In this document: one piece after another, positions 54,310 through 62,370 of the stretch
Layout of the letters: each line of letters begins with the position of its first letter
How positions within the stretch are numbered: the first letter of the stretch is position 1
Assembly (NCBI GenBank): GCA_951813855.1
Contig: OX638380.1
Coordinates: forward strand, 1,318,876-1,382,875
DNA: 64,000 nt
Source of the DNA: an uncultured Verrucomicrobiae bacterium
GTDB lineage: Bacteria > Verrucomicrobiota > Verrucomicrobiia > Limisphaerales > AAA164-E04
Direction: 5' to 3'
Notes under the pieces: model-generated
Databases searched by the model: none
Told to the model about the DNA's origin: nothing
What the model saw: the letters and a program-made list of their open reading frames with translations, nothing else
Position numbers and translations under genes: made by a program

Positions 54310-55917
54310 ATGAAAACAACGCTCCGCGGTCATAGTCTCGTCTCCGGAGTCTCGGTCCGGGAAACCGGCGAGGTACTCAACGCCGTCAACCCAGCCACCG
54401 GCCAAAAACTGGCTCCCGACTATCATCTCCTGGAGCTCTCCAGCGTACCGGCCGTCACGCAAAAAGCCCAGGAAGCCTTCGAAGATTACGCCGACCGTTC
54501 CGGCGCGGATAAAGCGAAGTTCCTGAGAACCATCGCCGACCGCTTGGAAGAGGTGGCCGAAGATCTGGTCGAACGCATGCCGAAGGAAACGGCGCTCCCC
54601 GAACCGCGCGTTCGCGGAGAAACGGCGCGCACGATCGGCCAACTCCGCATGTTCGCCGATTTAATTCAAAAAGGTTCCTGGCTCGACGCCCGGATCGAAA
54701 CGGCTCAGCCGGACCGCCAGCCGCTTTCCAAACCGGACCTGCGTTCGGTGCTTCGCCCCTTGGGACCGGTCGCAGTGTTCTGCGCCGGTAATTTTCCGCT
54801 CGCCTTTTCGGTGGCGGGTGGCGATACCGCGGCGGCCTTGGCCGCCGGTTGTCCGGTGATCGTCAAAGCTCACCGCTCGCATCCGGGCGTCTCTGAAATC
54901 GTCGGGCAAGCCGTCATAAAAGCGGCGGCCGAGTGCGCCCTACCGGAAGGCGTTTTTTCGTTGGTCTACGGCTCCGGCAAGACCGTCGGGGACGCGCTGG
55001 TCCGCCTCCCTGAAATCAAAGCGGTCGGTTTCACCGGTTCGCGGGCCGGAGGCCAAGCCCTGATGCGAACCGCTTCCAAACGCGAGGAACCGATCCCGGT
55101 CTTTGCCGAAATGAGCAGTATCAATCCGATCGTGATCCTGCCGGAAACTCTGCGGCAAAACGGAAGCGACCTCGCCAAAGGAATCCACACTTCCGTGACC
55201 TTGGGACTGGGGCAATTCTGTACCAATCCCGGATTGATTCTGGTGCCGGACAACGAAGCAGCCGACCGGCTCGCGGCCGATTTGACGACCGCGTTCGCCG
55301 ACACTCCGGACGGTTACTGCCTCGGTCCTGAAATCGCCGCCTCCTATCGCCGAACCGTCGCCCGGTTTTCCGAACTGAAACCGCAGGGCGTCTCCAGCCG
55401 CCGGCTCCCGAACGAAGCGGACGACAAAGAACCTTGCCGGATCAGCGCGGCGCTGTTCGAAACGAACGCCGAGACCTTCCTGAAAGAACCGAAACTCAAC
55501 AACGAAGCCTTCGGGCCCGCCACCGTCTTGATCCGCTGGCGCGACCGAAACGAATTGCTCAGCGTCATTCGATCCCTGGAAGGGCAATTAACCGGCTCCG
55601 TTCATGGCACCGAAGAAGAATTGTCCGCCGCCAAAGACATCGTCAAAGCCTTGCAAGGAAAAATCGGGCGGCTAATCGTCAACGGTTATCCCACCGGGGT
55701 CGAAGTCTGCCCGGCCATGGTTCATGGCGGCCCTTGGCCCGCCACCAGCGACTGCGGACGAAGCACTTCGGTGGGGACCATGGCCATCCGGCGTTTCGTT
55801 CGGCCGTTCTGTTATCAAAGCATGCCGGAGACCCTGCTCCCGGACGCCTTGAAGAACGGCAATCCGCTTAATCTCGAACGCTTGGTGAACGGAGAATACA
55901 CGAAGGCCGCGCTTTGA
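54310..55917 (+). CDS. Aldehyde dehydrogenase, 2,5-dioxovalerate (alpha-ketoglutaric semialdehyde) type
   Basis: A 535-residue aldehyde dehydrogenase. Catalytic C304 in LGLGQFCTNPGL and the general base E267 in PVFAEMSSINP; the cofactor region includes PLGPVAVFCAGNFPLAFS and FTGSRAGG. The AGGDTAAALAAGCPVIVKAH and VHGGPWPATS motifs mark the NADP-linked group that oxidises alpha-ketoglutaric semialdehyde in pentose and sugar-acid breakdown. Other aldehyde substrates are possible. Stands alone on the plus strand, divergent from the propeller/sulfatase pair. ATG at 54310. Confidence 0.9.
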   Translation: MKTTLRGHSLVSGVSVRETGEVLNAVNPATGQKLAPDYHLLELSSVPAVTQKAQEAFEDYADRSGADKAKFLRTIADRLEEVAEDLVERMPKETALPEPRVRGETARTIGQLRMFADLIQKGSWLDARIETAQPDRQPLSKPDLRSVLRPLGPVAVFCAGNFPLAFSVAGGDTAAALAAGCPVIVKAHRSHPGVSEIVGQAVIKAAAECALPEGVFSLVYGSGKTVGDALVRLPEIKAVGFTGSRAGGQALMRTASKREEPIPVFAEMSSINPIVILPETLRQNGSDLAKGIHTSVTLGLGQFCTNPGLILVPDNEAADRLAADLTTAFADTPDGYCLGPEIAASYRRTVARFSELKPQGVSSRRLPNEADDKEPCRISAALFETNAETFLKEPKLNNEAFGPATVLIRWRDRNELLSVIRSLEGQLTGSVHGTEEELSAAKDIVKALQGKIGRLIVNGYPTGVEVCPAMVHGGPWPATSDCGRSTSVGTMAIRRFVRPFCYQSMPETLLPDALKNGNPLNLERLVNGEYTKAAL

Positions 55918-55956
55918 AAATCGAGGGGGAATGCCGATCGGACCAGAAGGCGGCAA

Positions 55957-56031
55957 TGGCTCTGGAGGCAGGACTTGAACCTGCAACCCGCTGGTTAACA
56001 GCCAGCTGCTCTACCATTGAGCTACTCCAGA
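55957..56031 (-). tRNA. tRNA-Asn (anticodon GTT), CCA encoded
   Basis: On the minus strand a full cloverleaf is readable: acceptor TCTGGAG/CTCCAGA, D-arm GAGC..GGTA..GAGC, anticodon stem-loop CTGGCTGTTAACCAG with anticodon GTT, and T-arm GCAGGTTCAAGTCCTGC. The 3' end carries an encoded GCCA. 75 nt including CCA. Confidence 0.95.
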
Positions 56032-56107
56032 AACACCGGAACTGACCCTCTTCGTACGCCAAGGCTTGCCGAACGTCAAGCCGTAATATTCCCGGTTCGG
56101 CGTTTTT

Positions 56108-56953
56108 TCAGGTCTGGCAACGCGGACAGAAATAAGTACTTCTCGCAAAAAGAACGATACGGCGTATCGGCTCGCGGCAAACCGTACAAGTTTCGCCCTG
56201 CCGGTCGTAGACCAAAAACCGCTCGTCCGAGACGGTCGTCTCGCCGGGTTGCCGCCCGAAATAAAACAATCGGTCCGCATTGCCGCTGCCGCCGAGATTG
56301 AGGGCCAGGTTATCGCCCAGTTCGATCGCCCGGTTCAGCGTTCTCCGGATCGATTCCCATAATTTCGCGACCCGTTTCCGGGACAAATCCTGAGCCGGGG
56401 TCCGGGGATCGATGCCCGCCGAAAACAACGCCTCGCACAGATGGATATTACCCAATCCGGCGACCAGATCCTGCTGCAACAATCGAGGTTTAATGGCCCG
56501 GCGGGAACGCTGCAGTCCCTGAAAGAACGATTCCGGGTCGAAGTCCTCGGTCAAGGGTTCGGGCCCCAGATTATCCAGGCAAGCGGGATTCAGGGTGAGG
56601 CGTCCGAACTGGCGAATATCCTCGAACACGAACCGACCGCGATCGAGTTTCAGGACTACGGCCGCGTGCGGCGGCAAGCGGGCTTTGCCGGAAAGCACAT
56701 ACATGCGGCCGGTCATGCCCAGGTGACCGATCAGCCGGCGGGAGGATTGCCGGAGCGACAATTGAAAAACCAAAAATTTGGCGCGACGGCTCACGTCCTC
56801 GATCCGGCATTTGATCAGCCTCTCGGCGAAACTCTGACCGCGCTCGAATCGGACGACTCGTTGCCGCAGGATCTGGACTTTCCGGATTCGGCGGCCCTGG
56901 AGCCGCTCGCGCAAATGTCGCACGAGAATCTCGACTTCGGGTAATTCCGGCAT
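56108..56953 (-). CDS. mutM: Formamidopyrimidine-DNA glycosylase
   Basis: A 281-residue DNA repair enzyme that removes 8-oxoguanine and formamidopyrimidines. PELPEVE at residues 2-8 includes the catalytic proline; LIGHLGMTGRM and the helix-two-turn-helix region GLGNIHLCEALFSAGIDPRTPA follow. The C-terminal zinc finger has CTVC...CPRC. The start (ATG 56953) follows the rnhB stop by one base, so the two genes form an operon. Confidence 0.95.
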   Translation of the reverse strand: MPELPEVEILVRHLRERLQGRRIRKVQILRQRVVRFERGQSFAERLIKCRIEDVSRRAKFLVFQLSLRQSSRRLIGHLGMTGRMYVLSGKARLPPHAAVVLKLDRGRFVFEDIRQFGRLTLNPACLDNLGPEPLTEDFDPESFFQGLQRSRRAIKPRLLQQDLVAGLGNIHLCEALFSAGIDPRTPAQDLSRKRVAKLWESIRRTLNRAIELGDNLALNLGGSGNADRLFYFGRQPGETTVSDERFLVYDRQGETCTVCREPIRRIVLFARSTYFCPRCQT

Positions 56954-56954
56954 T

Positions 56955-57686
56955 TCAGAGACTCGGCGTTTTCCCGATCGCCTCCGGTTCTCGAAGGGGT
57001 AAAGTCAGTTGACGAACGGGAGCGAAACTTCGACGATGAATGCGGCAAGGGCCATACCGTTCCAGAGCCGCCAAATGCTCTCGAGTCGGATAACCCTTAT
57101 GGCTCGCGAAACCGTAATCGGGAAACTGCCGGTGATAGCGCCGCATCCGGCGATCACGGAGGGTCTTGGCGATCACGCTCGCCGCGGCAATGGAATAACT
57201 TTTCGAATCGCCTTTGACCAAGGCGGTTTGCTCTTGCTCGATCGCGGCGACCGGCAGGCCGTCCACCAACACATGATCCACCCGGCCGCCTAATTTAGCC
57301 ACTACCCGCTTCATGCCGTAATGGGTCGCTCGCAAGATATTGAGTCGATCGATTCGCCCCGGGCCCACGGCGCACACCGCCCAGGCGATACTCTCTTGTT
57401 CGAACAGCATGCGACAAAATCGGCTGCGCCGTTCGGCGGTCAACAACTTCGAATCGTTCAGGTCGCGAAACGGAGCCGGCATCCCCCCGCGAATCCAGGC
57501 GAACGGCAACATCACCGCGGCCACGACTACCGGTCCGGCCAAGGGCCCCCTTCCCGCTTCGTCCACTCCCACGATTCCCCGCTTGCCGGCCGACGCCAAT
57601 TCGCGTTCGTAACTGAAGCGGTCGATCCCGGAAGTTGTCCTGCGGTTCGTCACTGAGGTATTCGTCGCTCGACGCCTAAGGCGCAA
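56955..57686 (-). CDS. rnhB: Ribonuclease HII
   Basis: A 243-residue enzyme cutting RNA in RNA-DNA hybrids. IVGVDEAGRGPLAGPVVVA holds the paired acidic residues; DLNDSKLL, VKGDSKSYSIAAASVIAKTLRD and SHKGYPTREH are family motifs. The TTG at 57686 is used because AGGAG lies ten bases upstream; a GTG at 57653 is the alternative. No ATG precedes the core. The ~35-residue N-terminal extension is slightly long for the family. Confidence 0.93.
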   Translation of the reverse strand: MRLRRRATNTSVTNRRTTSGIDRFSYERELASAGKRGIVGVDEAGRGPLAGPVVVAAVMLPFAWIRGGMPAPFRDLNDSKLLTAERRSRFCRMLFEQESIAWAVCAVGPGRIDRLNILRATHYGMKRVVAKLGGRVDHVLVDGLPVAAIEQEQTALVKGDSKSYSIAAASVIAKTLRDRRMRRYHRQFPDYGFASHKGYPTREHLAALERYGPCRIHRRSFAPVRQLTLPLREPEAIGKTPSL

Positions 57687-57748
57687 GGTTTACCGACTCC
57701 TGCCGGCTAAGGCAATTCCGGCCCTCTCCGAATCGCCGGACGAACGAG

Positions 57749-60355
57749 TCAACCCCCTTCTACCGCCATCCCCAAGCTGCGAGCCGCCCGGTCTACCGCT
57801 CGTCTGATGCGAGGCGAAGGATCGGCCAACAAATTAGGCAACGCGAGCCGCAGGGGAACGACGGCCAGCCGCTTGTCTCGTTCGGTCGAAGCACGCCAAA
57901 GACCGATTACCCGATCTCTTTCCGGCGGAGTAACCCACTGACCCAGGGCGTCCAGCGCTTCCAACCGCATAGCTTCAGGCGCTTGGCCGTTTTCCACGAA
58001 GGCCACCAAGAAAGCCGCGCTATCGGCCTTGCCCAACCGATAAAGCGCATTGAGGGAGCGTCGAAGTACCGGTTCGGCCGGTAATCGTTCGCGACGGGAC
58101 AACTCCGCCAACTGCGGAAAAGCGGCTTCGATCGGAACGTCATGAATCGCCCGGGCCGCTTCCAAAACGATCTGGGGATCCTCGTCGTTTAAAAACACCT
58201 GGATTTCGGGACGTTTGAGCCGGCGCAACGCCAACACCGCCGCCCGCCTCACGGCAGGAGAAGAATCGGAAGCCGCCGCCGCCAAGTCGATATTATCGTC
58301 GATCCAAGTCAATGCCATCACCCCGGCATGACGAATCCAGGGATCCCGATCGTCGTTCTGCCGCAACAATTCGTAAATCGGCGCCGAATCCCTGATATTG
58401 ACCAACTCGGAAGAGTTTTCCTCGGCCTGGATTTCGTGGTAGCCCAGCTGCACGGTTTTGCCCAACCACATGGCGCCGTAAAACTGGACCCGAGGATCGT
58501 CGTCCCGCATCAGGGAAAGGTAATCGGCACGAAAACCGACTACGCCCCGATCCGCCAAAGTCTTGGCGGTCTGGGCCCGAATTTCCGGATCGGGATCTTT
58601 CAAATAAGGCGTCAGTTCCGCACTCAAGATCCGGTCACTGGAAAGGATTTCGCCCAGTCCCCAAAGGCCATGCAACCGAGCCGACAACTCGCCACCCTTT
58701 TCCACGGCCTCTCGCAGCGCCACCAAGGGAGTCTGCCCCAAGGCATTGGCGATCACCTTTTCGACCGGCGATTGGGATTGACGATGACGGTCTACCAATT
58801 CGAACTGCGCCCGCAAGCGGATGCGTCGGTCCTTGTGCCGCAACAGATCTCCCAGAGCGCCGATCGAAAGATCCTTAACGCCTTCGGACAACAGCCGGTC
58901 GACCTCGGCGATTTGAGGCGAATCAACCGATTCCTCGTCGAACAGGTGCCGGATTCTCGCTTCGCCGCCGGCCTGCCCGAAATTCGCTCGCTCCGCCACG
59001 TAAAAACCTCCTTGCGGACCGAAAGCGACGTCGAGATACGCCGGTTCCCCTTCGAGCGGATACTCCTCCGGTTCGAATCCGTCTTCGAGCGGATTCGCAA
59101 TCGGCGCCGCTCCCGTAAAACCAACGCCGTCCGGCAGCACGGACAGGAATTGAATTCCCCCCTTTTCGGCTGACAGCAAAAAATGATCCTGGAATCGTTC
59201 GGGCAAGCCGACGCCCGGATTGAAAGCCAGTCCGGTTGGGCTGCCGGCAACCAACTGGACGGGCGGCAAGATCCAAGCGCTGTCGTTCTCTTCGGATACC
59301 CCCTCCGACAGTTCCTGACTCCAGACGGATTGGCCGGGCGCACGTTCCCAACCGATATGCCAACCGAAGTCGCTTCCCTCGACGACGTATAACAGCCGAG
59401 ATCCTCCGGAAGCCTTGGGCATCGTATCCACCACCCACAAATTGCCTCGGGTATCGAACACGAGTTCCCGGGGATTCCTCAGCCCCGTAGCCAGCACCGT
59501 CAACTGACTGCCGTCCGGTTCGCAACGGAAAACGGCTCCGGTATCCGGCAAATCCACCAGCCATCGACCGTCCTGTTCGATTCGGGCGCCTTGATCGCCG
59601 ACCGAAAAATACAAGCGGCGATCCGGTCCCATAGCCAGGCCTTTGAGACCATGGCCGCTCGACGAAAAATGGATGCCGAATCCGGTATGCAACGCCTCCT
59701 GCCGATCCACCGCACCGTCCTGGTTTTCGTCTCTCAAAAGCCACAGATCGGGAACGCAAGAAAACCAAACCGAATCGCCGAACGGCAACACACCGCCGGC
59801 CACCCCCGAAACGGCCGAATTGAAACCGACGACGAACACTTCGTCGTCGTCGGCCATACCGTCCCGATTCCGGTCGGTGAACCTTCTGACGATTTCGGAT
59901 TCGAATCCGAGATCCCGGAGGTCGAAAACGCCGTTGCCGTCCCGATCGATCCGGTACGGCGAATCCGTCAGTCCACCGTCGGCCACTAGCCGGGTTGCCA
60001 GAAAATCCCGTCGGTCGGCCACCGACCGCAACGCGTAATCGGCATCGGTCCAATCGGGAAAGTCACGAATATCGAAAGCTGAAGTCCGATTGCGAAAGGT
60101 TTCCGTCACCAAACATCGCCCTTGATCGTCAAATGCCAGGCTCACCAAGTTGGTCAGGCTCGATTCGGAGGCGTAAATCCTCATCTGAAACCCGGATAGC
60201 AACGATGTCCCTTGCCAGGGGGCGCCCGTCGAGGAGGAAGAAAGATTAGTGTCGCCGAACAATGTCATTCCTCCCAGAACCCCGAACACCAGACCTGAAC
60301 GCACCCCTCCCTTCAGCCGGTCGAGAAATTGACGTTTTAGGGAAGAATTAGACAT
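57749..60355 (-). CDS. PVC-type membrane-bound dehydrogenase-like propeller with HEAT repeats
   Basis: An 868-residue protein. A hydrophobic stretch near residue 20-35 (SGLVFGVLGGMTLFG) suggests export. Residues ~55-470 form a beta-propeller of the PQQ/sorbosone-dehydrogenase-like type (MRIYASESSLTNLVSLAFDDQGRCLVTE, RDGNGVFD, RDRNRDGMADDDEVF, GHGLKGLAMGPDRRLYFSVGDQG, ATGLRNPRELVFDTRGNLWVVD, FGWHIGWE). Residues ~500-860 are HEAT-like repeats (DPDPEIRAQTAKTLADRG, SPAVRRAAVLALRRLK). Relatives often end in a CxxCH cytochrome domain; none is present here. Likely periplasmic; substrate unknown. Confidence 0.85.
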   Translation of the reverse strand: MSNSSLKRQFLDRLKGGVRSGLVFGVLGGMTLFGDTNLSSSSTGAPWQGTSLLSGFQMRIYASESSLTNLVSLAFDDQGRCLVTETFRNRTSAFDIRDFPDWTDADYALRSVADRRDFLATRLVADGGLTDSPYRIDRDGNGVFDLRDLGFESEIVRRFTDRNRDGMADDDEVFVVGFNSAVSGVAGGVLPFGDSVWFSCVPDLWLLRDENQDGAVDRQEALHTGFGIHFSSSGHGLKGLAMGPDRRLYFSVGDQGARIEQDGRWLVDLPDTGAVFRCEPDGSQLTVLATGLRNPRELVFDTRGNLWVVDTMPKASGGSRLLYVVEGSDFGWHIGWERAPGQSVWSQELSEGVSEENDSAWILPPVQLVAGSPTGLAFNPGVGLPERFQDHFLLSAEKGGIQFLSVLPDGVGFTGAAPIANPLEDGFEPEEYPLEGEPAYLDVAFGPQGGFYVAERANFGQAGGEARIRHLFDEESVDSPQIAEVDRLLSEGVKDLSIGALGDLLRHKDRRIRLRAQFELVDRHRQSQSPVEKVIANALGQTPLVALREAVEKGGELSARLHGLWGLGEILSSDRILSAELTPYLKDPDPEIRAQTAKTLADRGVVGFRADYLSLMRDDDPRVQFYGAMWLGKTVQLGYHEIQAEENSSELVNIRDSAPIYELLRQNDDRDPWIRHAGVMALTWIDDNIDLAAAASDSSPAVRRAAVLALRRLKRPEIQVFLNDEDPQIVLEAARAIHDVPIEAAFPQLAELSRRERLPAEPVLRRSLNALYRLGKADSAAFLVAFVENGQAPEAMRLEALDALGQWVTPPERDRVIGLWRASTERDKRLAVVPLRLALPNLLADPSPRIRRAVDRAARSLGMAVEGG

Positions 60356-61190
60356 CTGCCGTTACTAAAGTAGCATTAAAAAGGATGTCTGAGCAAGCGT
60401 CCCCTTGGGATTATTCGGAAGAAGCCGGTTTAATCGCTCCACCCACTCCTTTTTAACATTTTAACGGCGGAATTCTTAAGTGATTAGGGCCCGATATAAC
60501 GTTTAGCTCCGTTGTCGACCGTCCGTAGCCCGTTTGCGTTGTCTGATACCCGCAATGCCCGATTTCGACCATGCCTCCGGCTTTACCGGCCCCGTTTGCC
60601 GGTAAAACCCGTCAAATCGGTTTCGGGAACGGTTTCAAAGCCGATTCGACGGGTTTATTGCCCTTGACTGCCCGTAAATCCATGAAATCCCCAAGTTGAG
60701 AACCAAGTCGGGAGCAATAATTCACCGCTGTTTCGAGAAGCATCGAACAGAAGCCTCTTTTTCACACCCGATTAGATGCTTCGGAGGATGCCGCCAAGAA
60801 CCGCTTGCCTCAGGAAGATAACGAACAGGTTGTCAGCCGTTACCCGTCCGGCAACGAGAATCCCGGTTTAAACCTGGTTAATTATCCGGACAACGCACCG
60901 GTCCGATACCCCCGACTCGCCGCCCCGCTTCCCCCTTGTTTGCGAAACTGCCCCGGAACCCAATTCACCGAAATAATTCTGCCGGCTGAAACCGGAGCTA
61001 TCGACCGACACCGATCGAGCAACCATCAATTTCCCCTTCGACTGAGAGGCGCATAATCGTTCTTCAGGTGATCTGTCGGGGTCGCCATCTGAAATTTCTC
61101 TCCCTTTTTCAGACCAATTGACTTCAGGGATTCGTCAGATACGACTACCGCCCAACGCAACCCGGGTTCGATCTTAGAATCGTAATGCAA
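60356..61190. other. Long intergenic region, no gene seen
   Basis: About 835 bp between the propeller/HEAT gene start and the DUF6602 gene 3' end. One 83-codon plus-strand frame (60805) has no supporting features. It contains the paired hairpins listed at 60582-60655. Confidence 0.5.
60582..60655. repeat. Two adjacent hairpins in the intergenic region
   Basis: Hairpin 1: tttaccggc (60582-60590) and its exact complement (60598-60606), loop 7 nt. Hairpin 2: 60606-60620 pairs with 60641-60655 (aacccgtcaaatcgg against its complement), 14 of 15 bases, loop 20 nt. No T-tract follows on either strand, so a plain terminator is unlikely; a leader or small RNA is possible. Confidence 0.6.
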
Positions 61191-62042
61191 CTACGTTTCT
61201 AACGGAATTTGCGCCGTAAACTCTTCTCGATACCATCGCCATATCTGTTTGATAAGTTCGCCAAACGGAGATTCCGCTCGCTGAGGAAGGATCATGTGGG
61301 GAAGCGTTTGATGCGTTCTTGTGGGAAGATATGGTTTCGCTTCTGTCAGCGTCGCGGGACTCAATACCGTACCATTCAATAAAACCAACAGATCAGGACA
61401 CAACACGTCATCGTTCCGAGCCCTAACGTTTTCACGGTAGTGTCCCAACAGCACCGCCTTGGGTTTTGATTGATGAGCTTTCGACGGATCGGGCAGCGTC
61501 ACCGATAGGGTCGATTTTTCCGCTAAAACAAACCCGAAAATATCGCCTAGGTTGGTTTGGTCCCGATGAAAACCATAAGCCGTTACAGCACCGCTTTCGC
61601 CGTATTTGCGGCCGACGTGCAAATTTTGATCACTCTTCTGGAACGCTCGGAATAACGACTTGGCCGATGCAATTTTTTTAAACGAATCTTTAAGCTCGCG
61701 CTTACCGATGGCGCTTTTGATTTCACCGACAGCCAACACTCCCTCTGAGGGGTAATAGGTAGTCGCCGGATTTTGATTGACGCAAAATACCGGACACCAT
61801 TCTTTTTCGTAAAGGACGATATCCATCTGCCGACTGGTGCCTCCTTTCGTATCGATCACGCAACCGGAGCCGACCCCGATACCTCTAGGGAGAATCAGTT
61901 CCAACCGATCTCGAACTGCCTTCTCGATCGCGTCTCTCACCAGAACGGGGGTAGTGGCCTTGCGAGCGAACTCAAAGGCCCCAATCAAGTCCTGACCAAC
62001 CGATCTTACGAATTCCGAAGGAACGAACGTCTTTTGAACCAT
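61191..62042 (-). CDS. DUF6602 protein, probable PD-(D/E)xK nuclease-like
   Basis: A 283-residue protein starting MVQKTFVPSEF. It resembles the DUF6602 family: RGIGVGSGCVIDTKGGTSRQMDIVLYEKE, then YYPSEGVLAVGEIKSAIGKRELKDS. The D in QMDIVLYE and the E-x-K in VGEIKS match a PD-(D/E)xK nuclease core, so it may cut DNA or be an inactive relative. These genes occur in defence and mobile contexts, but this one stands alone. ATG at 62042 chosen over TTG 62051. Confidence 0.75.
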   Translation of the reverse strand: MVQKTFVPSEFVRSVGQDLIGAFEFARKATTPVLVRDAIEKAVRDRLELILPRGIGVGSGCVIDTKGGTSRQMDIVLYEKEWCPVFCVNQNPATTYYPSEGVLAVGEIKSAIGKRELKDSFKKIASAKSLFRAFQKSDQNLHVGRKYGESGAVTAYGFHRDQTNLGDIFGFVLAEKSTLSVTLPDPSKAHQSKPKAVLLGHYRENVRARNDDVLCPDLLVLLNGTVLSPATLTEAKPYLPTRTHQTLPHMILPQRAESPFGELIKQIWRWYREEFTAQIPLET

Positions 62043-62370
62043 AACCACCAACTGTTCCTTTTTTTCTCGCCGACGTTACCCGACCGGTGCTCCGGCCGAT
62101 CGAATTCGAACGGTTCGCTTCGAAATATCGCTTCGGTATCCGTTGTCGGCAACAATTTACCATTCCGTCCCGCCTCCCGGCGTTACGCCTAGCCCAAAGC
62201 TGCCAATCGACTCCGGAGAATGACCCATTCCCAGAAGGCCGCCGGGGTTCGTAGCAACGGCCGGCTCAAACCTTCACCGTCAGCGAATTTTCCGGCCTTC
62301 ATTGCGATCCGCAACTATCGAGATATTTGACAAAACCGCTCGATTTCGACATTAATCACCGAAATCGATA
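62043..62370. other. Divergent intergenic region
   Basis: About 330 bp between the DUF6602 gene and the cytochrome/FGE-like gene, divergently arranged. It should hold both promoters, but no clear -35/-10 pair or repeat could be identified. Confidence 0.5.
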
